From NCBI GenBank assembly GCA_963828705.1, contig CAWHGA010000014.1, positions 57,025 to 121,024 on the forward strand: a DNA stretch of 64,000 bases, given 5' to 3'. Below, piece by piece: positions 37,770 to 46,568 of the stretch. Each line of letters starts with the position of its first letter. Within the stretch, counting starts at the first letter, position 1. Source of the stretch: CAWDJT01 sp963828705. Its GTDB lineage: Bacteria > Desulfobacterota > Syntrophobacteria > Syntrophobacterales > Syntrophobacteraceae. The notes beneath the pieces are model-generated. The model had not been told where the DNA came from, made no database searches, and saw nothing but the letters and a program-made list of their open reading frames with translations. Position numbers and translations under genes: made by a program.

Positions 37770-38303
37770 ATGACCGATCAGAGTGAAGCCATACAGGCTA
37801 TGTTGTGTACGGCCTTGGAAATGAAGGAAAAGAAGCGATCCGTATACGAGGATGGTTTGAATGCCTGCCCGGATCAGGTGGGCAAGGAGACCTTCCTCAT
37901 CCTCCGCGATGCGGAACTCGATCATGCCCGCCAGATCCAGGAGATCTATGAGGAACTCAAACAGGGAAAAACCTGGGCTGACGCTTGTAAATTCTATCCG
38001 GAGCAGGAAAGCCTGAAGAAAGCCTTTCACCGCATCGCTCAAGAACAGGGCGGAACCGGGACGGTCTGTGCCGATGATATTCATGCCCTGGAAACCGGCA
38101 TGAAGCTCGAAGAGGCCAGCATGAAATTCTTCGGAGACCAGCTGGAAACCGTCCAGGAACCGTTGGCTCGGCAATTTATTGAGCGCATGGCCGGTGATGA
38201 ACGCGAACATTTCATGTTGTTGGCCGATCTCAAGTTTTACTATTCCGACCCTCAAGGCTGGGTCATGGAAAAGAGCAGGGCGCGCCTGGATGGCGGCGGC
38301 TGA
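37770..38303 (+). CDS. Rubrerythrin-like di-iron protein (no rubredoxin domain)
   Basis: 177 residues of four-helix bundle. ExxH di-iron motifs occur in AELDHARQI and DEREHFMLL, with further Glu in DLEKK-like helices. Lacks the C-terminal rubredoxin domain of classical rubrerythrin. Likely peroxide reductase or iron handling. 27 bp before the multihaem cytochrome gene. Confidence 0.85.
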   Translation: MTDQSEAIQAMLCTALEMKEKKRSVYEDGLNACPDQVGKETFLILRDAELDHARQIQEIYEELKQGKTWADACKFYPEQESLKKAFHRIAQEQGGTGTVCADDIHALETGMKLEEASMKFFGDQLETVQEPLARQFIERMAGDEREHFMLLADLKFYYSDPQGWVMEKSRARLDGGG

Positions 38304-38330
38304 GCGGGGGCGAGCTGAGGTGATCGATTC

Positions 38331-39914
38331 ATGAGACAAATGCGATTGCTCATGGTGTTGTGGCTGTCCGTGACGCTGCTGTGGGTGTTGGCAGGGCGCA
38401 GTGCGGCAGCCTCGGAGGCGAGCAACAGTGCCGCCACCGAGGAATGCCTTTCCTGTCATGCCGGGCTTCATCCCGGAGTGGTGGGGGACTGGAAGCGCAG
38501 CCGACATGCGCGGGTGAGTCCGATCGAAGCTCTGCAAAAACCGGTGCGCGAACGGCGCCTGTCGGTTGACAAGCTGCCTGAGGCGCTGGCGAATCATTCC
38601 GTGGGTTGCGCTGAGTGCCATACGAGCAACCCCGAGAAACACAAGGACACTTTCGAACACAACGGCTACCAGGTGCATGTGGTGGTGTCGCCGGTGGACT
38701 GCGCCGGTTGCCACGCGGTGGAAACCGAACAGTACGGCCAAAATATCATGGCCCATGCTTATGGCAATTTGGTCAAGAACAGCCTTTATCAGGATCTCGA
38801 TAGATCCATCAATGGCACCTATGGTTTCAAAGATGGGAAGCTAACAGTCAGTCAGCCCAACCCTGCAACCCTGGAGGATTCCTGCCTGGCATGCCATGGT
38901 ACGGTGGTGGAACTCAAGGGTTTAAAACAGAAGGAAACGGACCTGGGGACCATGGATTTGCCGGAGTTGTCGGGTTGGCCCAACCAGGGCGTGGGACGAG
39001 TGAACCCCGATGGAAGTATCGGCAGTTGCACTCCCTGCCATGCCCGGCATGAATTCAGTATGGCAATGGCCCGCAAACCGTACACCTGTGCGCAGTGCCA
39101 CAGCGGTCCTGATGTCCCAGCCTACAAGGTCTACAGTGTCAGCAAGCACGGCAACATTTTCTCGTCCACCGCGAAAGGCTGGGATTTTGAGGCGGTGCCG
39201 TGGAAAGTGGGGAAAGATCTGGCTGCTCCAACCTGCGCCACCTGCCACGTGAGCCTGTTGGTCAATGACGAGGGCACGGTGATCGCCGAACGCAGCCACC
39301 GGATGAGCGATCGTCTACCCTGGCGGATCTTCGGCCTGATCTATGCCCACCCCCATCCAAAATCTCCTGACCTCACCGGCATCAAGAACAAGGCAGGTCT
39401 GCCGTTGCCCACTGAACTCACCGGCGAACCGGTGACGGAGTTCCTTATTGATGCCCGCGAACAAGAGGTTCGCCGCAAATCCATGCAGCAGGTGTGCCTT
39501 GCCTGCCATGCTGAGCAGTGGGTGAATGGGCATTGGGCGCGCCTCGAAAACACTATCCGAACCAGTGATGCTATGACCCTGGCCGCCACCCGAGTGCTTC
39601 TCAGCGCCTGGGAGAAGGGCCTGGCACGGGGGGCAGCCCAGAACGACAGCGTCTTCAACGAACCAATCGAAAGAAAGTGGACCGAGCAGTGGCTGTTTTA
39701 CGCTAACACCACCCGGTTTTCGGCGGCCATGATGGGCACGGACTATGGCGTTTTTGATCAGGGGCGCTGGCATATGTCTCGCAACCTGCTGGAAATGCAG
39801 GAATGGCTCGATCATGTGGGGATGGCTGGAAATGTGTTGAAGAAACCACAAGATACGGCCGTCAGATCCAAGTCTCGCGGCCAAACCCCGCCCAAGGGAA
39901 GGCAGAAACCGTAA
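38331..39914 (+). CDS. Octahaem c-type cytochrome, HAO-like
   Basis: 527 residues with a Sec signal peptide (MRLLMVLWLSVTLLWVLAG...AAA). Eight CxxCH haem sites: CLSCH, CAECH, CAGCH, CLACH, CTPCH, CAQCH, CATCH, CLACH. Spacing and the late MMGTDYGVF segment fit the hydroxylamine oxidoreductase/octahaem nitrite reductase family; the W-H-G usual after this motif is replaced by FDQG. Periplasmic. Whether it works as HAO, as a hydroxylamine/nitrite reductase or as an NO or peroxide scavenger cannot be decided by eye. A thioredoxin-fold and a peroxiredoxin gene follow. Confidence 0.88.
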   Translation: MRQMRLLMVLWLSVTLLWVLAGRSAAASEASNSAATEECLSCHAGLHPGVVGDWKRSRHARVSPIEALQKPVRERRLSVDKLPEALANHSVGCAECHTSNPEKHKDTFEHNGYQVHVVVSPVDCAGCHAVETEQYGQNIMAHAYGNLVKNSLYQDLDRSINGTYGFKDGKLTVSQPNPATLEDSCLACHGTVVELKGLKQKETDLGTMDLPELSGWPNQGVGRVNPDGSIGSCTPCHARHEFSMAMARKPYTCAQCHSGPDVPAYKVYSVSKHGNIFSSTAKGWDFEAVPWKVGKDLAAPTCATCHVSLLVNDEGTVIAERSHRMSDRLPWRIFGLIYAHPHPKSPDLTGIKNKAGLPLPTELTGEPVTEFLIDAREQEVRRKSMQQVCLACHAEQWVNGHWARLENTIRTSDAMTLAATRVLLSAWEKGLARGAAQNDSVFNEPIERKWTEQWLFYANTTRFSAAMMGTDYGVFDQGRWHMSRNLLEMQEWLDHVGMAGNVLKKPQDTAVRSKSRGQTPPKGRQKP

Positions 39915-39966
39915 TGGTGAGCATCCAGCTGCTTGCACGCTCTCTTCTGGGTTGGGCAACAATAGT

Positions 39967-39982
39967 TGGCACCTTGATGGCA
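39967..39982 (+). promoter_or_regulatory. Possible sigma-54 promoter
   Basis: TTGGCACCTTGATGGC has GG and GC at the -24/-12 spacing (10 bases between). The -24 element is perfect (TGGCAC); the -12 element is one off (TGGCA for TTGCA). It lies 46 bp before the thioredoxin-like gene. Confidence 0.35.
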
Positions 39983-40027
39983 GTCAATATGGTTTAAACT
40001 GAGCGTTATGCAACGGACGGGGCGGAT

Positions 40028-40615
40028 ATGAAGAAACTGCGGACGATTTTGTGGCTGTTGGCTATCGCGATGGTGTGCCGGGCTCTGATGGGTGTGACGG
40101 CGGCTGGTGCTGCCGGTGAACCCCCGGCGGTGGGCGGCATGCTCCCGGAGTTGGTGCTTCCCGTTCCCCAGCTGGCGGAAGAAAAGGCCTATCTGGGGCT
40201 GAAATCGGGAAATTCCTTCATGATTCCTCAAATTGCCGCTGATGTGGTGATTGTGGAAATCTACAGCATGTATTGCCCCTATTGCCAGAAAGAAGCCCCA
40301 CAAGTAAACGAGCTTTACAACCTTATTGCCAAGCGCCCGAACCTTCGTCAAAGGGTCAAGATCATCGGGATCGGCGCCGGCAATTCAGCCTTCGAAGTGA
40401 AGGTGTTCAAAGATCAGTACCAGGTTCCATTCCCGCTCTTTGCGGATGAAGATTTTAAGATCCACAAGCTGGTCGGTGAGGTACGCACTCCTTACTTTAT
40501 TGCTATCGAAACCCGCTCGGACGGCTGGCATCGGATTCTGTATTCCAGGGTGGGGGCCATCGATGATCCTCAGAAATTCCTGGATTTCCTCCTCAAAGAA
40601 GTCTCTGGACGCTAG
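40028..40615 (+). CDS. Periplasmic thioredoxin-fold protein (TlpA/ResA-like)
   Basis: 195 residues, N-terminal signal peptide/anchor (residues 5-28), then a thioredoxin fold with the active site YCPYCQKEAPQ. A cis-Pro segment appears as RTPYFIAI. CxYC is unusual versus CGPC and suggests an oxidising or cytochrome-maturation-type potential. Likely helps maintain the octahaem cytochrome or feeds the peroxiredoxin 12 bp downstream (inference). Confidence 0.85.
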   Translation: MKKLRTILWLLAIAMVCRALMGVTAAGAAGEPPAVGGMLPELVLPVPQLAEEKAYLGLKSGNSFMIPQIAADVVIVEIYSMYCPYCQKEAPQVNELYNLIAKRPNLRQRVKIIGIGAGNSAFEVKVFKDQYQVPFPLFADEDFKIHKLVGEVRTPYFIAIETRSDGWHRILYSRVGAIDDPQKFLDFLLKEVSGR

Positions 40616-40627
40616 GGAGATTGAACC

Positions 40628-41458
40628 ATGTTGGAATGGAAACCACAGTGCTTGGCCAGGCTCCGCATGAGGCTGACCCACAAGACCGAAAATGGCGCTA
40701 TCCCTCATGGTCGTGGCGGTAACAGGCGGACCATGGAAACCGGCCCTGGGGATCATAGGGGAAAAACCTTGGGGACAATTGCCTGCGCCTTCGCGCCCGC
40801 AAGCCCTCACGTCCTTTCACCCTCGCGCTCTCGCGTTGTCGCGAGCATATCTGCACTGGTAAGCAGCCGATGGAGTCTTGTGACCATCCTGCTTGGCTTG
40901 ACACTGATGGCTACCGGCGTGGCGTATGCTCTGTCCGAGCAGTTTACGGGCAAGATCTATTCGGTGGGGGAACTCAAACCCATCGACAGCCAGCTCAGGG
41001 TCCGGGGTGGAGTAATGGCGCCGGATTTTACCTTGCCTTCCATCAGTGGTGAGAGCGTCACTCTCAGTCAGTTCTTTGGCAAGAAGAACATTGTGCTGTC
41101 ATTTGTGCCGGCAGCTTGGACACCGGTCTGTTCGGATCAGTGGCCGGGATACAACATCACCAGGAACCTGTTTGAAAAAAATGATGCGATCCTAATCGGG
41201 ATCACCGTTGACAACATTCCTACGCTCCATGCTTGGACCCGCGAGATGGGTGGCCTGTGGTTTCCGGTGCTGTCCGATTTCTGGCCTCATGGCGCGGTGG
41301 CCAAGAAATACGGGGTGCTGCGCGGCGACGGCACCTCCGAACGGGCCCTGTTTGTGATCGATAAGCGCGGAATCATCCGCTTCATCGATGTTCATGACAT
41401 CAACCAAAGACCTAAGCTCGAAGTACTCATCGAGGAACTGGAAAAACTCAAGGAATGA
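40628..41458 (+). CDS. Membrane-anchored AhpC/TSA-type peroxiredoxin
   Basis: Peroxiredoxin domain from about residue 120: MAPDFTLPSISG, peroxidatic Cys in FVPAAWTPVCSDQ, and catalytic Arg segment in GTSERALFVIDKRG. Preceded by a hydrophobic helix (SLVTILLGLTLMATGVAYA) that would be a signal anchor, so activity is periplasmic. ATG 40628 has AGGGAG upstream, but the first ~84 residues are low in structure and look like inserted sequence; GTG 40880 is an alternative. No second resolving Cys is evident near the C-terminus. Confidence 0.85.
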   Translation: MLEWKPQCLARLRMRLTHKTENGAIPHGRGGNRRTMETGPGDHRGKTLGTIACAFAPASPHVLSPSRSRVVASISALVSSRWSLVTILLGLTLMATGVAYALSEQFTGKIYSVGELKPIDSQLRVRGGVMAPDFTLPSISGESVTLSQFFGKKNIVLSFVPAAWTPVCSDQWPGYNITRNLFEKNDAILIGITVDNIPTLHAWTREMGGLWFPVLSDFWPHGAVAKKYGVLRGDGTSERALFVIDKRGIIRFIDVHDINQRPKLEVLIEELEKLKE

Positions 41459-41571
41459 CAGTGCGCAGTGAGTGCTGCCACTGGGGTGGTTGGGTTGAGG
41501 CCGCAGGTGAAGCCTCACGGTCCATAAGCGATGGAACAGCGACAATTGATGCTCTATAGAGGAGGAAGAAG

Positions 41572-41757
41572 ATGTCCAAGAAGCGTTACCTGGTCCGCGG
41601 AGAATGCCCCCAGTGTGCCTGTGGCGATGTGTCTTTTCTGGGCCCCGAGACCCTTAAAGAGAAATACATTGGTCCCGAAAAGGAAATGGAAGTCCTTTGC
41701 CCGGCCTGCGGGACCAAACACAAAGCCAAGGTTGAAGAGGAACATCAGCATAAGTAA
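41572..41757 (+). CDS. Small zinc-ribbon protein
   Basis: 61 residues with CPQCAC near the N-terminus and CPACGTKHKAKVEEEHQHK at the C-terminus, i.e. two CxxC knuckles, a Zn or rubredoxin-like iron site. Ends in a His-rich tail. Strong GAGGAGGAAG precedes the ATG. Function unknown. Confidence 0.75.
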   Translation: MSKKRYLVRGECPQCACGDVSFLGPETLKEKYIGPEKEMEVLCPACGTKHKAKVEEEHQHK

Positions 41758-41829
41758 ACGAGACTACGGCTTGCTGCTCGATCTTTGAGCGCCAGGCCTC
41801 GGGTCCAAACGATGGAGGAGATTTCTATT

Positions 41830-42276
41830 ATGCCAAAAGCGCTGGTTGTCTATACCACAAGAACCAACCAAACCAAGAAAATCGCCGAACTGGTTGCCGA
41901 AGGAATGCGCATCAGCGGTTTGGACGTACAGGTCCTGAATGTGAATGAGGTCGATCAGCAAGGCACCGACCTGACGGGATTCGACGCTTTGGTGCTGGGT
42001 TCCCCCACCTACCACGGCGAGATGATTCAGGCCATGAAGAGCTTTCTGTTCAAGGTGGAAAAGGCCAATCTTGAAGGCAAGGTGGGTGGCTCATTCGGGG
42101 CCTTCGGTTGGAGCGGAGAAGCGCCGGGCCGGATCTATGACACCATGAAGAACATCTTCAAGATGAACATGGTCAGCGGTCCGTTGATGCTCAAAACTGC
42201 CATGCTGGGGGGCGGGGTTCAGATGGCCCAGGGTTATGGGCGGGAGATTGCCGAAAAATGTGGTGTTGGGAAGTGA
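41830..42276 (+). CDS. Flavodoxin-type FMN protein
   Basis: 148 residues of the flavodoxin/nitric oxide synthase fold: VVYTTRTNQTKKIAELVAEGM is the FMN phosphate loop (TxTxxT), SPTYHGEMIQAMKSF and SFGAFGWSGEAPGRI bind the isoalloxazine. Resembles the stand-alone flavodoxin domain of FprA. Possible partner of rubredoxin. ATG 41830 after AGGAGATTTC. Confidence 0.88.
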   Translation: MPKALVVYTTRTNQTKKIAELVAEGMRISGLDVQVLNVNEVDQQGTDLTGFDALVLGSPTYHGEMIQAMKSFLFKVEKANLEGKVGGSFGAFGWSGEAPGRIYDTMKNIFKMNMVSGPLMLKTAMLGGGVQMAQGYGREIAEKCGVGK

Positions 42277-42367
42277 CGGGTTGAATGCCTATTGGTGGGG
42301 GACGCCTTTACCGTTTGCTGCGTCCTTCCGTTTGTTTCCGTGTGCGCTTCATAAAAGGAGAACATTG

Positions 42368-42571
42368 ATGACGACGCCAAAACACTGTCCAGGTTTGGAG
42401 AATTTCAAGGGACTATCCTCGTTTACCTGTAAGTGTCCCGAATGTGGTGCCGAGAAGGAGATCTTTTCGGACGAGTTTGACAAGACCCACACCTGCAAGG
42501 GGTGTAAAAAGCCCATTGATTTCACCAAATGCTCTCCCTATGCTTCGGGTGGGGCTTCTGCGCCCCGTTAG
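42368..42571 (+). CDS. Small double-CxxC zinc-ribbon protein
   Basis: 67 residues; CKCPECGAEKEIF and CKGCKKPIDFTKC give two knuckles. Preceded by AAAGGAG. No further similarity recognised. Confidence 0.72.
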   Translation: MTTPKHCPGLENFKGLSSFTCKCPECGAEKEIFSDEFDKTHTCKGCKKPIDFTKCSPYASGGASAPR

Positions 42572-42770
42572 ACTTACTGGGCCTATAGGGAATGGCGTTA
42601 AGCAACGTTCAGGATAGCGTTTCGGGGGCGGGTCGACACGAAGCAGGATTGCCATCCAGCCGCGCGACACGCTCACGGCACATTCCCCAACCCTTTCGTG
42701 GAGGAAAGGGAGCCAGATGGCGCTCACTTTCCTCCATTTTTGTTCATCCCCTTGAGAAAGCGACGTGATC

Positions 42771-44846
42771 ATGGCCAATCGCCTTGCTCAGGAACAGAGT
42801 CCCTATCTGCTGCAGCATGCCGACAACCCGGTGGACTGGTATCCGTGGGGAGATGCGGCTTTCGACAAAGCGCGTCGCGAGGACAAACCGGTTTTTCTGT
42901 CCATCGGCTATGCCACCTGCCATTGGTGCCACGTCATGGCGCACGAGTCGTTCGAAAATGACACCGTAGCGGCAGCGCTCAACGACAGTTTCGTCGCCAT
43001 CAAGGTGGATCGCGAAGAGCGCCCCGATGTCGACCAGGTCTACATGACCGTTTGTCAGGCAATGACCGGGAGCGGCGGTTGGCCCCTGAATGTGTTTCTC
43101 ACCCCCGAAGGCAAACCCTTCTTTGCCGGCACTTACTTCCCGCGGGAAGAGCGAATGGGGATGCCGGGGTTCACCGCTATCCTGGCTCACATTGCCCGGC
43201 TGTGGCAAACCGATCGGGCGAAACTGGCGAAAACCGGTGAGGACATCACCAGTGCGCTGCAGCCACGTCCTGATGCCGCCGCGCATCGACAAACCCTTGA
43301 TGTGAACACCCTCAAAAAGGCCCATGATCAGCTCGGCCAGTCCTTTGATCCGCGTTGGGGCGGTTTCGGAAAGGCCCCCAAATTTCCCACGCCCCATCAC
43401 CTGACCTTTCTGTTGCGCTGGTACCGGCGTACCCGGGACCCTGCCTCCCTTGACATGGTTGAGCGTACCTTGGTGGAGATGCGCAAAGGCGGGATCTTCG
43501 ATCACGTGGGATACGGTTTCAGCCGCTATTCTGTGGACGAGCGTTGGCTGGTGCCGCACTTTGAAAAGATGCTCTACGACCAGGCGCTCTTGGCCATGAC
43601 CTATCTGGAGGCCTGTCAGGCCACCGGAAAAGCCCTTTACGGCCAGGCTGCGTGCGACATTTTTACCTACGTGTTGCGGGACATGACGGCGCCTGGCGGA
43701 GGGTTTTATTCCGCCGAGGATGCCGATAGTGAAGGCCGGGAGGGCTGGTTTTACGTGTGGACCCCCGAAGAGGTTCACCAGGTCCTGGGGATCGAATTGG
43801 GGGGGTTGTTCTGTCGCTTCTATGACATTTCTCCGGCCGGCAATTTCGAGCATGGTAAGAGTATCGCCCACATCAGCAAGCCGCTGCTAACCTTTGCCGA
43901 ACAGCAGGGGCTGGATGTGGCCGAGTTACAACGGCAAATGGAAGACGCCCGCCGCCGGCTTCACGCCGCCCGGGAGCAGCGCGTTCACCCCCTTAGGGAT
44001 GACAAGATCCTCACTTCCTGGAACGGGCTGATGATTGCCGCTTTGGCTAAGGGCTATCAGGTTCTCGGCGACCGTGCCTATGCCGATGCCGCCCGCAAGG
44101 CAGCCGACTTCATCCTGGAGACGCTTCGTGATCCATCCGGTCGATTGCTGCGGCGCTACCGACACGGCCATTTGGCGCACCGTGCCTACCTGGACGATTA
44201 TGCTTTCCTGGTGTGGGGTTTGGTGGAACTCTACGAATCGATCTTTGATGTTGGTTATCTGGAGGAAGCGCTCCGACTGAACCGGGAGATGTTGGAACTG
44301 TTCTGGGATGAGGAGCATGGCGGCTGCTTCTTTGCGGCCCGCGATGGGGAAGCGCTCATTGTCCGCGACAAGGACCTCTACGATGGGGCCGTGCCGTCCG
44401 GGAACTCCATTGTGGTGCTCAACCTGCTGCGCCTCAGCCGCATCACCGGTGACGTCTCCCTGGAACAAAAAGCGGAACAAATACTACATGTCTTCTCCGG
44501 GATGGTGGCGGACTATCCCATGGCCTACACCCAGTTCCTCCAGGCACTGGACTTCGCCATTGGTCCTACCACCGACATCGTGATTGCTGGGGATCTTGCC
44601 GACCATGGCAGCCAGGAAATGCTGACAGCAGTTCACCGGTCATTTCTCCCCAATCGGTCGCTATTGTTCAAACCAATCGGCCCTGAAGGGGACCGGTTGG
44701 CTGCGCTTTGTGCCCACACTCGGCAGCTTCAGCCAGTGGATCACAAGCCCACAGCGTTTATCTGTGAGAATTTTGCCTGCCAAAGCCCTATCACCGATGT
44801 CGAGAGATTACGAGACGCATTACGGGGGTTCGTTGCTTCCCCCTGA
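42771..44846 (+). CDS. DUF255 thioredoxin-fold/glycosidase-like protein
   Basis: 691 residues. N-terminal thioredoxin-like domain with the invariant YATCHWCHVMAHESF (CHWC) and a long C-terminal six-hairpin-like region with GGIFDHVGYGFSRYS and LTSWNGLMIAALAKG. This is the conserved YyaL/SSP411 family, found widely, of unknown function though often listed near redox genes. ATG 42771 after GAGAAAGCGACGTG. Full length. Confidence 0.93.
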   Translation: MANRLAQEQSPYLLQHADNPVDWYPWGDAAFDKARREDKPVFLSIGYATCHWCHVMAHESFENDTVAAALNDSFVAIKVDREERPDVDQVYMTVCQAMTGSGGWPLNVFLTPEGKPFFAGTYFPREERMGMPGFTAILAHIARLWQTDRAKLAKTGEDITSALQPRPDAAAHRQTLDVNTLKKAHDQLGQSFDPRWGGFGKAPKFPTPHHLTFLLRWYRRTRDPASLDMVERTLVEMRKGGIFDHVGYGFSRYSVDERWLVPHFEKMLYDQALLAMTYLEACQATGKALYGQAACDIFTYVLRDMTAPGGGFYSAEDADSEGREGWFYVWTPEEVHQVLGIELGGLFCRFYDISPAGNFEHGKSIAHISKPLLTFAEQQGLDVAELQRQMEDARRRLHAAREQRVHPLRDDKILTSWNGLMIAALAKGYQVLGDRAYADAARKAADFILETLRDPSGRLLRRYRHGHLAHRAYLDDYAFLVWGLVELYESIFDVGYLEEALRLNREMLELFWDEEHGGCFFAARDGEALIVRDKDLYDGAVPSGNSIVVLNLLRLSRITGDVSLEQKAEQILHVFSGMVADYPMAYTQFLQALDFAIGPTTDIVIAGDLADHGSQEMLTAVHRSFLPNRSLLFKPIGPEGDRLAALCAHTRQLQPVDHKPTAFICENFACQSPITDVERLRDALRGFVASP

Positions 44847-44944
44847 TGGGACGTTTTGTCATTTCTGGACCAGGCTCCAGCATTGAGCCCAATTTTGGGC
44901 TTTGACTGCAATACTCTGAAATAGACTCTGGAAAGGAGCAAACC

Positions 44945-45454
44945 ATGGTAGTGAATGAAAAGCTTATCAAAATCTTCGAATACGCTCTAAATCAGGAACA
45001 CACAGGCAAGGGGTTTTTTGAATTCTCGCTGCAACGCATGGGGATGGGAGCGGCAGTGAGCGCCTTCAAACGGTTGGTCGAGGAGGAGGAAAAGCACATC
45101 CAGTTCATCGGCAAAATCCTTGATGGTCTGAAGCGAGGCGAGGACGTCGAGCCGGAGCAGTTGCGCGATGTGATTCTGGAACCGAAAAACTACTTCGATG
45201 AACGGGCGCGCAACGAGTTCCTCCAGCAGTGCGTGGAAGGATCGATGATCCCGGATGTGACAGTGTTCAATACCGCCTGGTTGATCGAAAAAGACCTGAG
45301 CGAATTCTACGCCAGCATGGCTCAACAAACCCAGGGGAAAGCCAGGGATGCACTGCGGATGCTGTCTGGTTGGGAAAAAGGCCACGAAAAATTCTTCCGC
45401 GAGTATCGCGACAAACTCAGCGAAGTCTATTCTCGCATGCCTTGGGGTGGATGA
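44945..45454 (+). CDS. Rubrerythrin-like di-iron protein
   Basis: 169 residues, helical, with di-iron ExxH motifs in EEEEKHIQFI and WEKGHEKFFREY. No rubredoxin domain. One of four ferritin-like proteins in the island; the sequence is closer to the 49.5-kb one in length but not in detail. ATG follows GGAAAGGAGC. Confidence 0.85.
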   Translation: MVVNEKLIKIFEYALNQEHTGKGFFEFSLQRMGMGAAVSAFKRLVEEEEKHIQFIGKILDGLKRGEDVEPEQLRDVILEPKNYFDERARNEFLQQCVEGSMIPDVTVFNTAWLIEKDLSEFYASMAQQTQGKARDALRMLSGWEKGHEKFFREYRDKLSEVYSRMPWGG

Positions 45455-45510
45455 TCGGTTTTTCTCGTCACCTAGCACTCGTTGCTCGTCACTGCTGTAG
45501 GGGGTAATCC

Positions 45511-46344
45511 ATGGGAGAGCGGCCGCAGCCCACCGAGACACCGACTATGACGGTTGAAGACGTCCTGGATTTCCTGGCCACATCCGATCCTGGTTCTTAT
45601 GTTTTACTGGATGTCCGCCAACCGGCCGAATATGAGGAAGTGCATCTTCCTGGCGCCAGGCTGACACCATTGCCCGAATTGCTGGAGGCTGTGCCTGATC
45701 TCGACCGTACCAAACCAACCGTGGTCTACTGTGCATCCGGGGGACGGAGCCGGGTCGCAGTGCAACTGTTGCAAGGTCAGGGGTTTGAAAAAGTCTTCAG
45801 CATGACGGGTGGGATCTACCAGTGGGAAGGGTCGGAGGCCGTCGGTCCTCAGGAACTCAATATGGACCTGGTGCGGGATGACCAGTCGCCTGCCGAGATG
45901 ATCGCCTTGGCCTACCGAATGGAAGATGGTTTGCAGCGTTTCTACCAGGCTTCGCGCGCCAGCGCCCAAGATGTGCGGGTTACTGATCTGCTGCAGACGC
46001 TCATCGAGGTTGAAGAACGCCACAAAGAGAGGCTCGAAGGGATGTATGCCGCATTGGACGCTCAACCCACGGACCTTCGCGGCCTGACTGGCGATTCCGA
46101 CAAGGTGGTCATGGAGGGTGGTTTTGTTATGGATGAATTCATGGCGCAGAACCTGTCGTTCATGGGCGATCGAGAAAAAATCCTGGAAATGGCTATCATG
46201 CTCGAGTCACAGGCACTGGATCTGTACTTGCGGTTTGCCGGCCGAATCCAGGTGACAGCGACCCGCGAGCTGCTCTACGCCATTGCCCGTGAGGAACAAT
46301 CGCACCTTACGGCCCTTGGCAGACTCTACGACAGGATCAATTGA
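45511..46344 (+). CDS. Rhodanese-ferritin-like fusion protein
   Basis: 277 residues. Residues 1-105: rhodanese with catalytic Cys in VVYCASGGRSR and DVRQPAEYEEVHLPGA. Residues 125-277: ferritin-like four-helix bundle with ExxH sites VEERHKERL and REEQSHLTAL. The fusion should link sulfane-sulfur handling to a di-iron centre. 57 bp after the previous di-iron gene. Confidence 0.9.
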   Translation: MGERPQPTETPTMTVEDVLDFLATSDPGSYVLLDVRQPAEYEEVHLPGARLTPLPELLEAVPDLDRTKPTVVYCASGGRSRVAVQLLQGQGFEKVFSMTGGIYQWEGSEAVGPQELNMDLVRDDQSPAEMIALAYRMEDGLQRFYQASRASAQDVRVTDLLQTLIEVEERHKERLEGMYAALDAQPTDLRGLTGDSDKVVMEGGFVMDEFMAQNLSFMGDREKILEMAIMLESQALDLYLRFAGRIQVTATRELLYAIAREEQSHLTALGRLYDRIN

Positions 46345-46370
46345 ACGGTGTCGCGGGAAGGAATTAGGCA

Positions 46371-46568
46371 ATGACCATCATCAAGGTTAAGGGGATGACC
46401 TGCCAACACTGTGTGATGGCGGTGAAGAAGGTGCTTGCCGACATCGGCGGCATCCAAAACGTGGATGTGAACCTGAGTTCGGGCGAGGTGGCTTTCGTCG
46501 CCGCCCAGTCAGTGGACCTCGATGTGGTGAAGGACCGCATCAAGAAGGCGGGTTACGAAGTTGCCTGA
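46371..46568 (+). CDS. copZ: Copper chaperone, HMA domain
   Basis: 65 residues, a single heavy-metal-associated domain with the metal loop GMTCQHC and a beta-alpha-beta pattern ending KAGYEVA. It should carry Cu(I) to the ATPase whose TTG start overlaps its stop by 8 bp. Confidence 0.93.
   Translation: MTIIKVKGMTCQHCVMAVKKVLADIGGIQNVDVNLSSGEVAFVAAQSVDLDVVKDRIKKAGYEVA

Noticed and set aside
42744..43871. 375-codon minus-strand ORF opposite the DUF255 gene
   Set aside because: High-GC antisense frame; DUF255 on the plus strand is certain.
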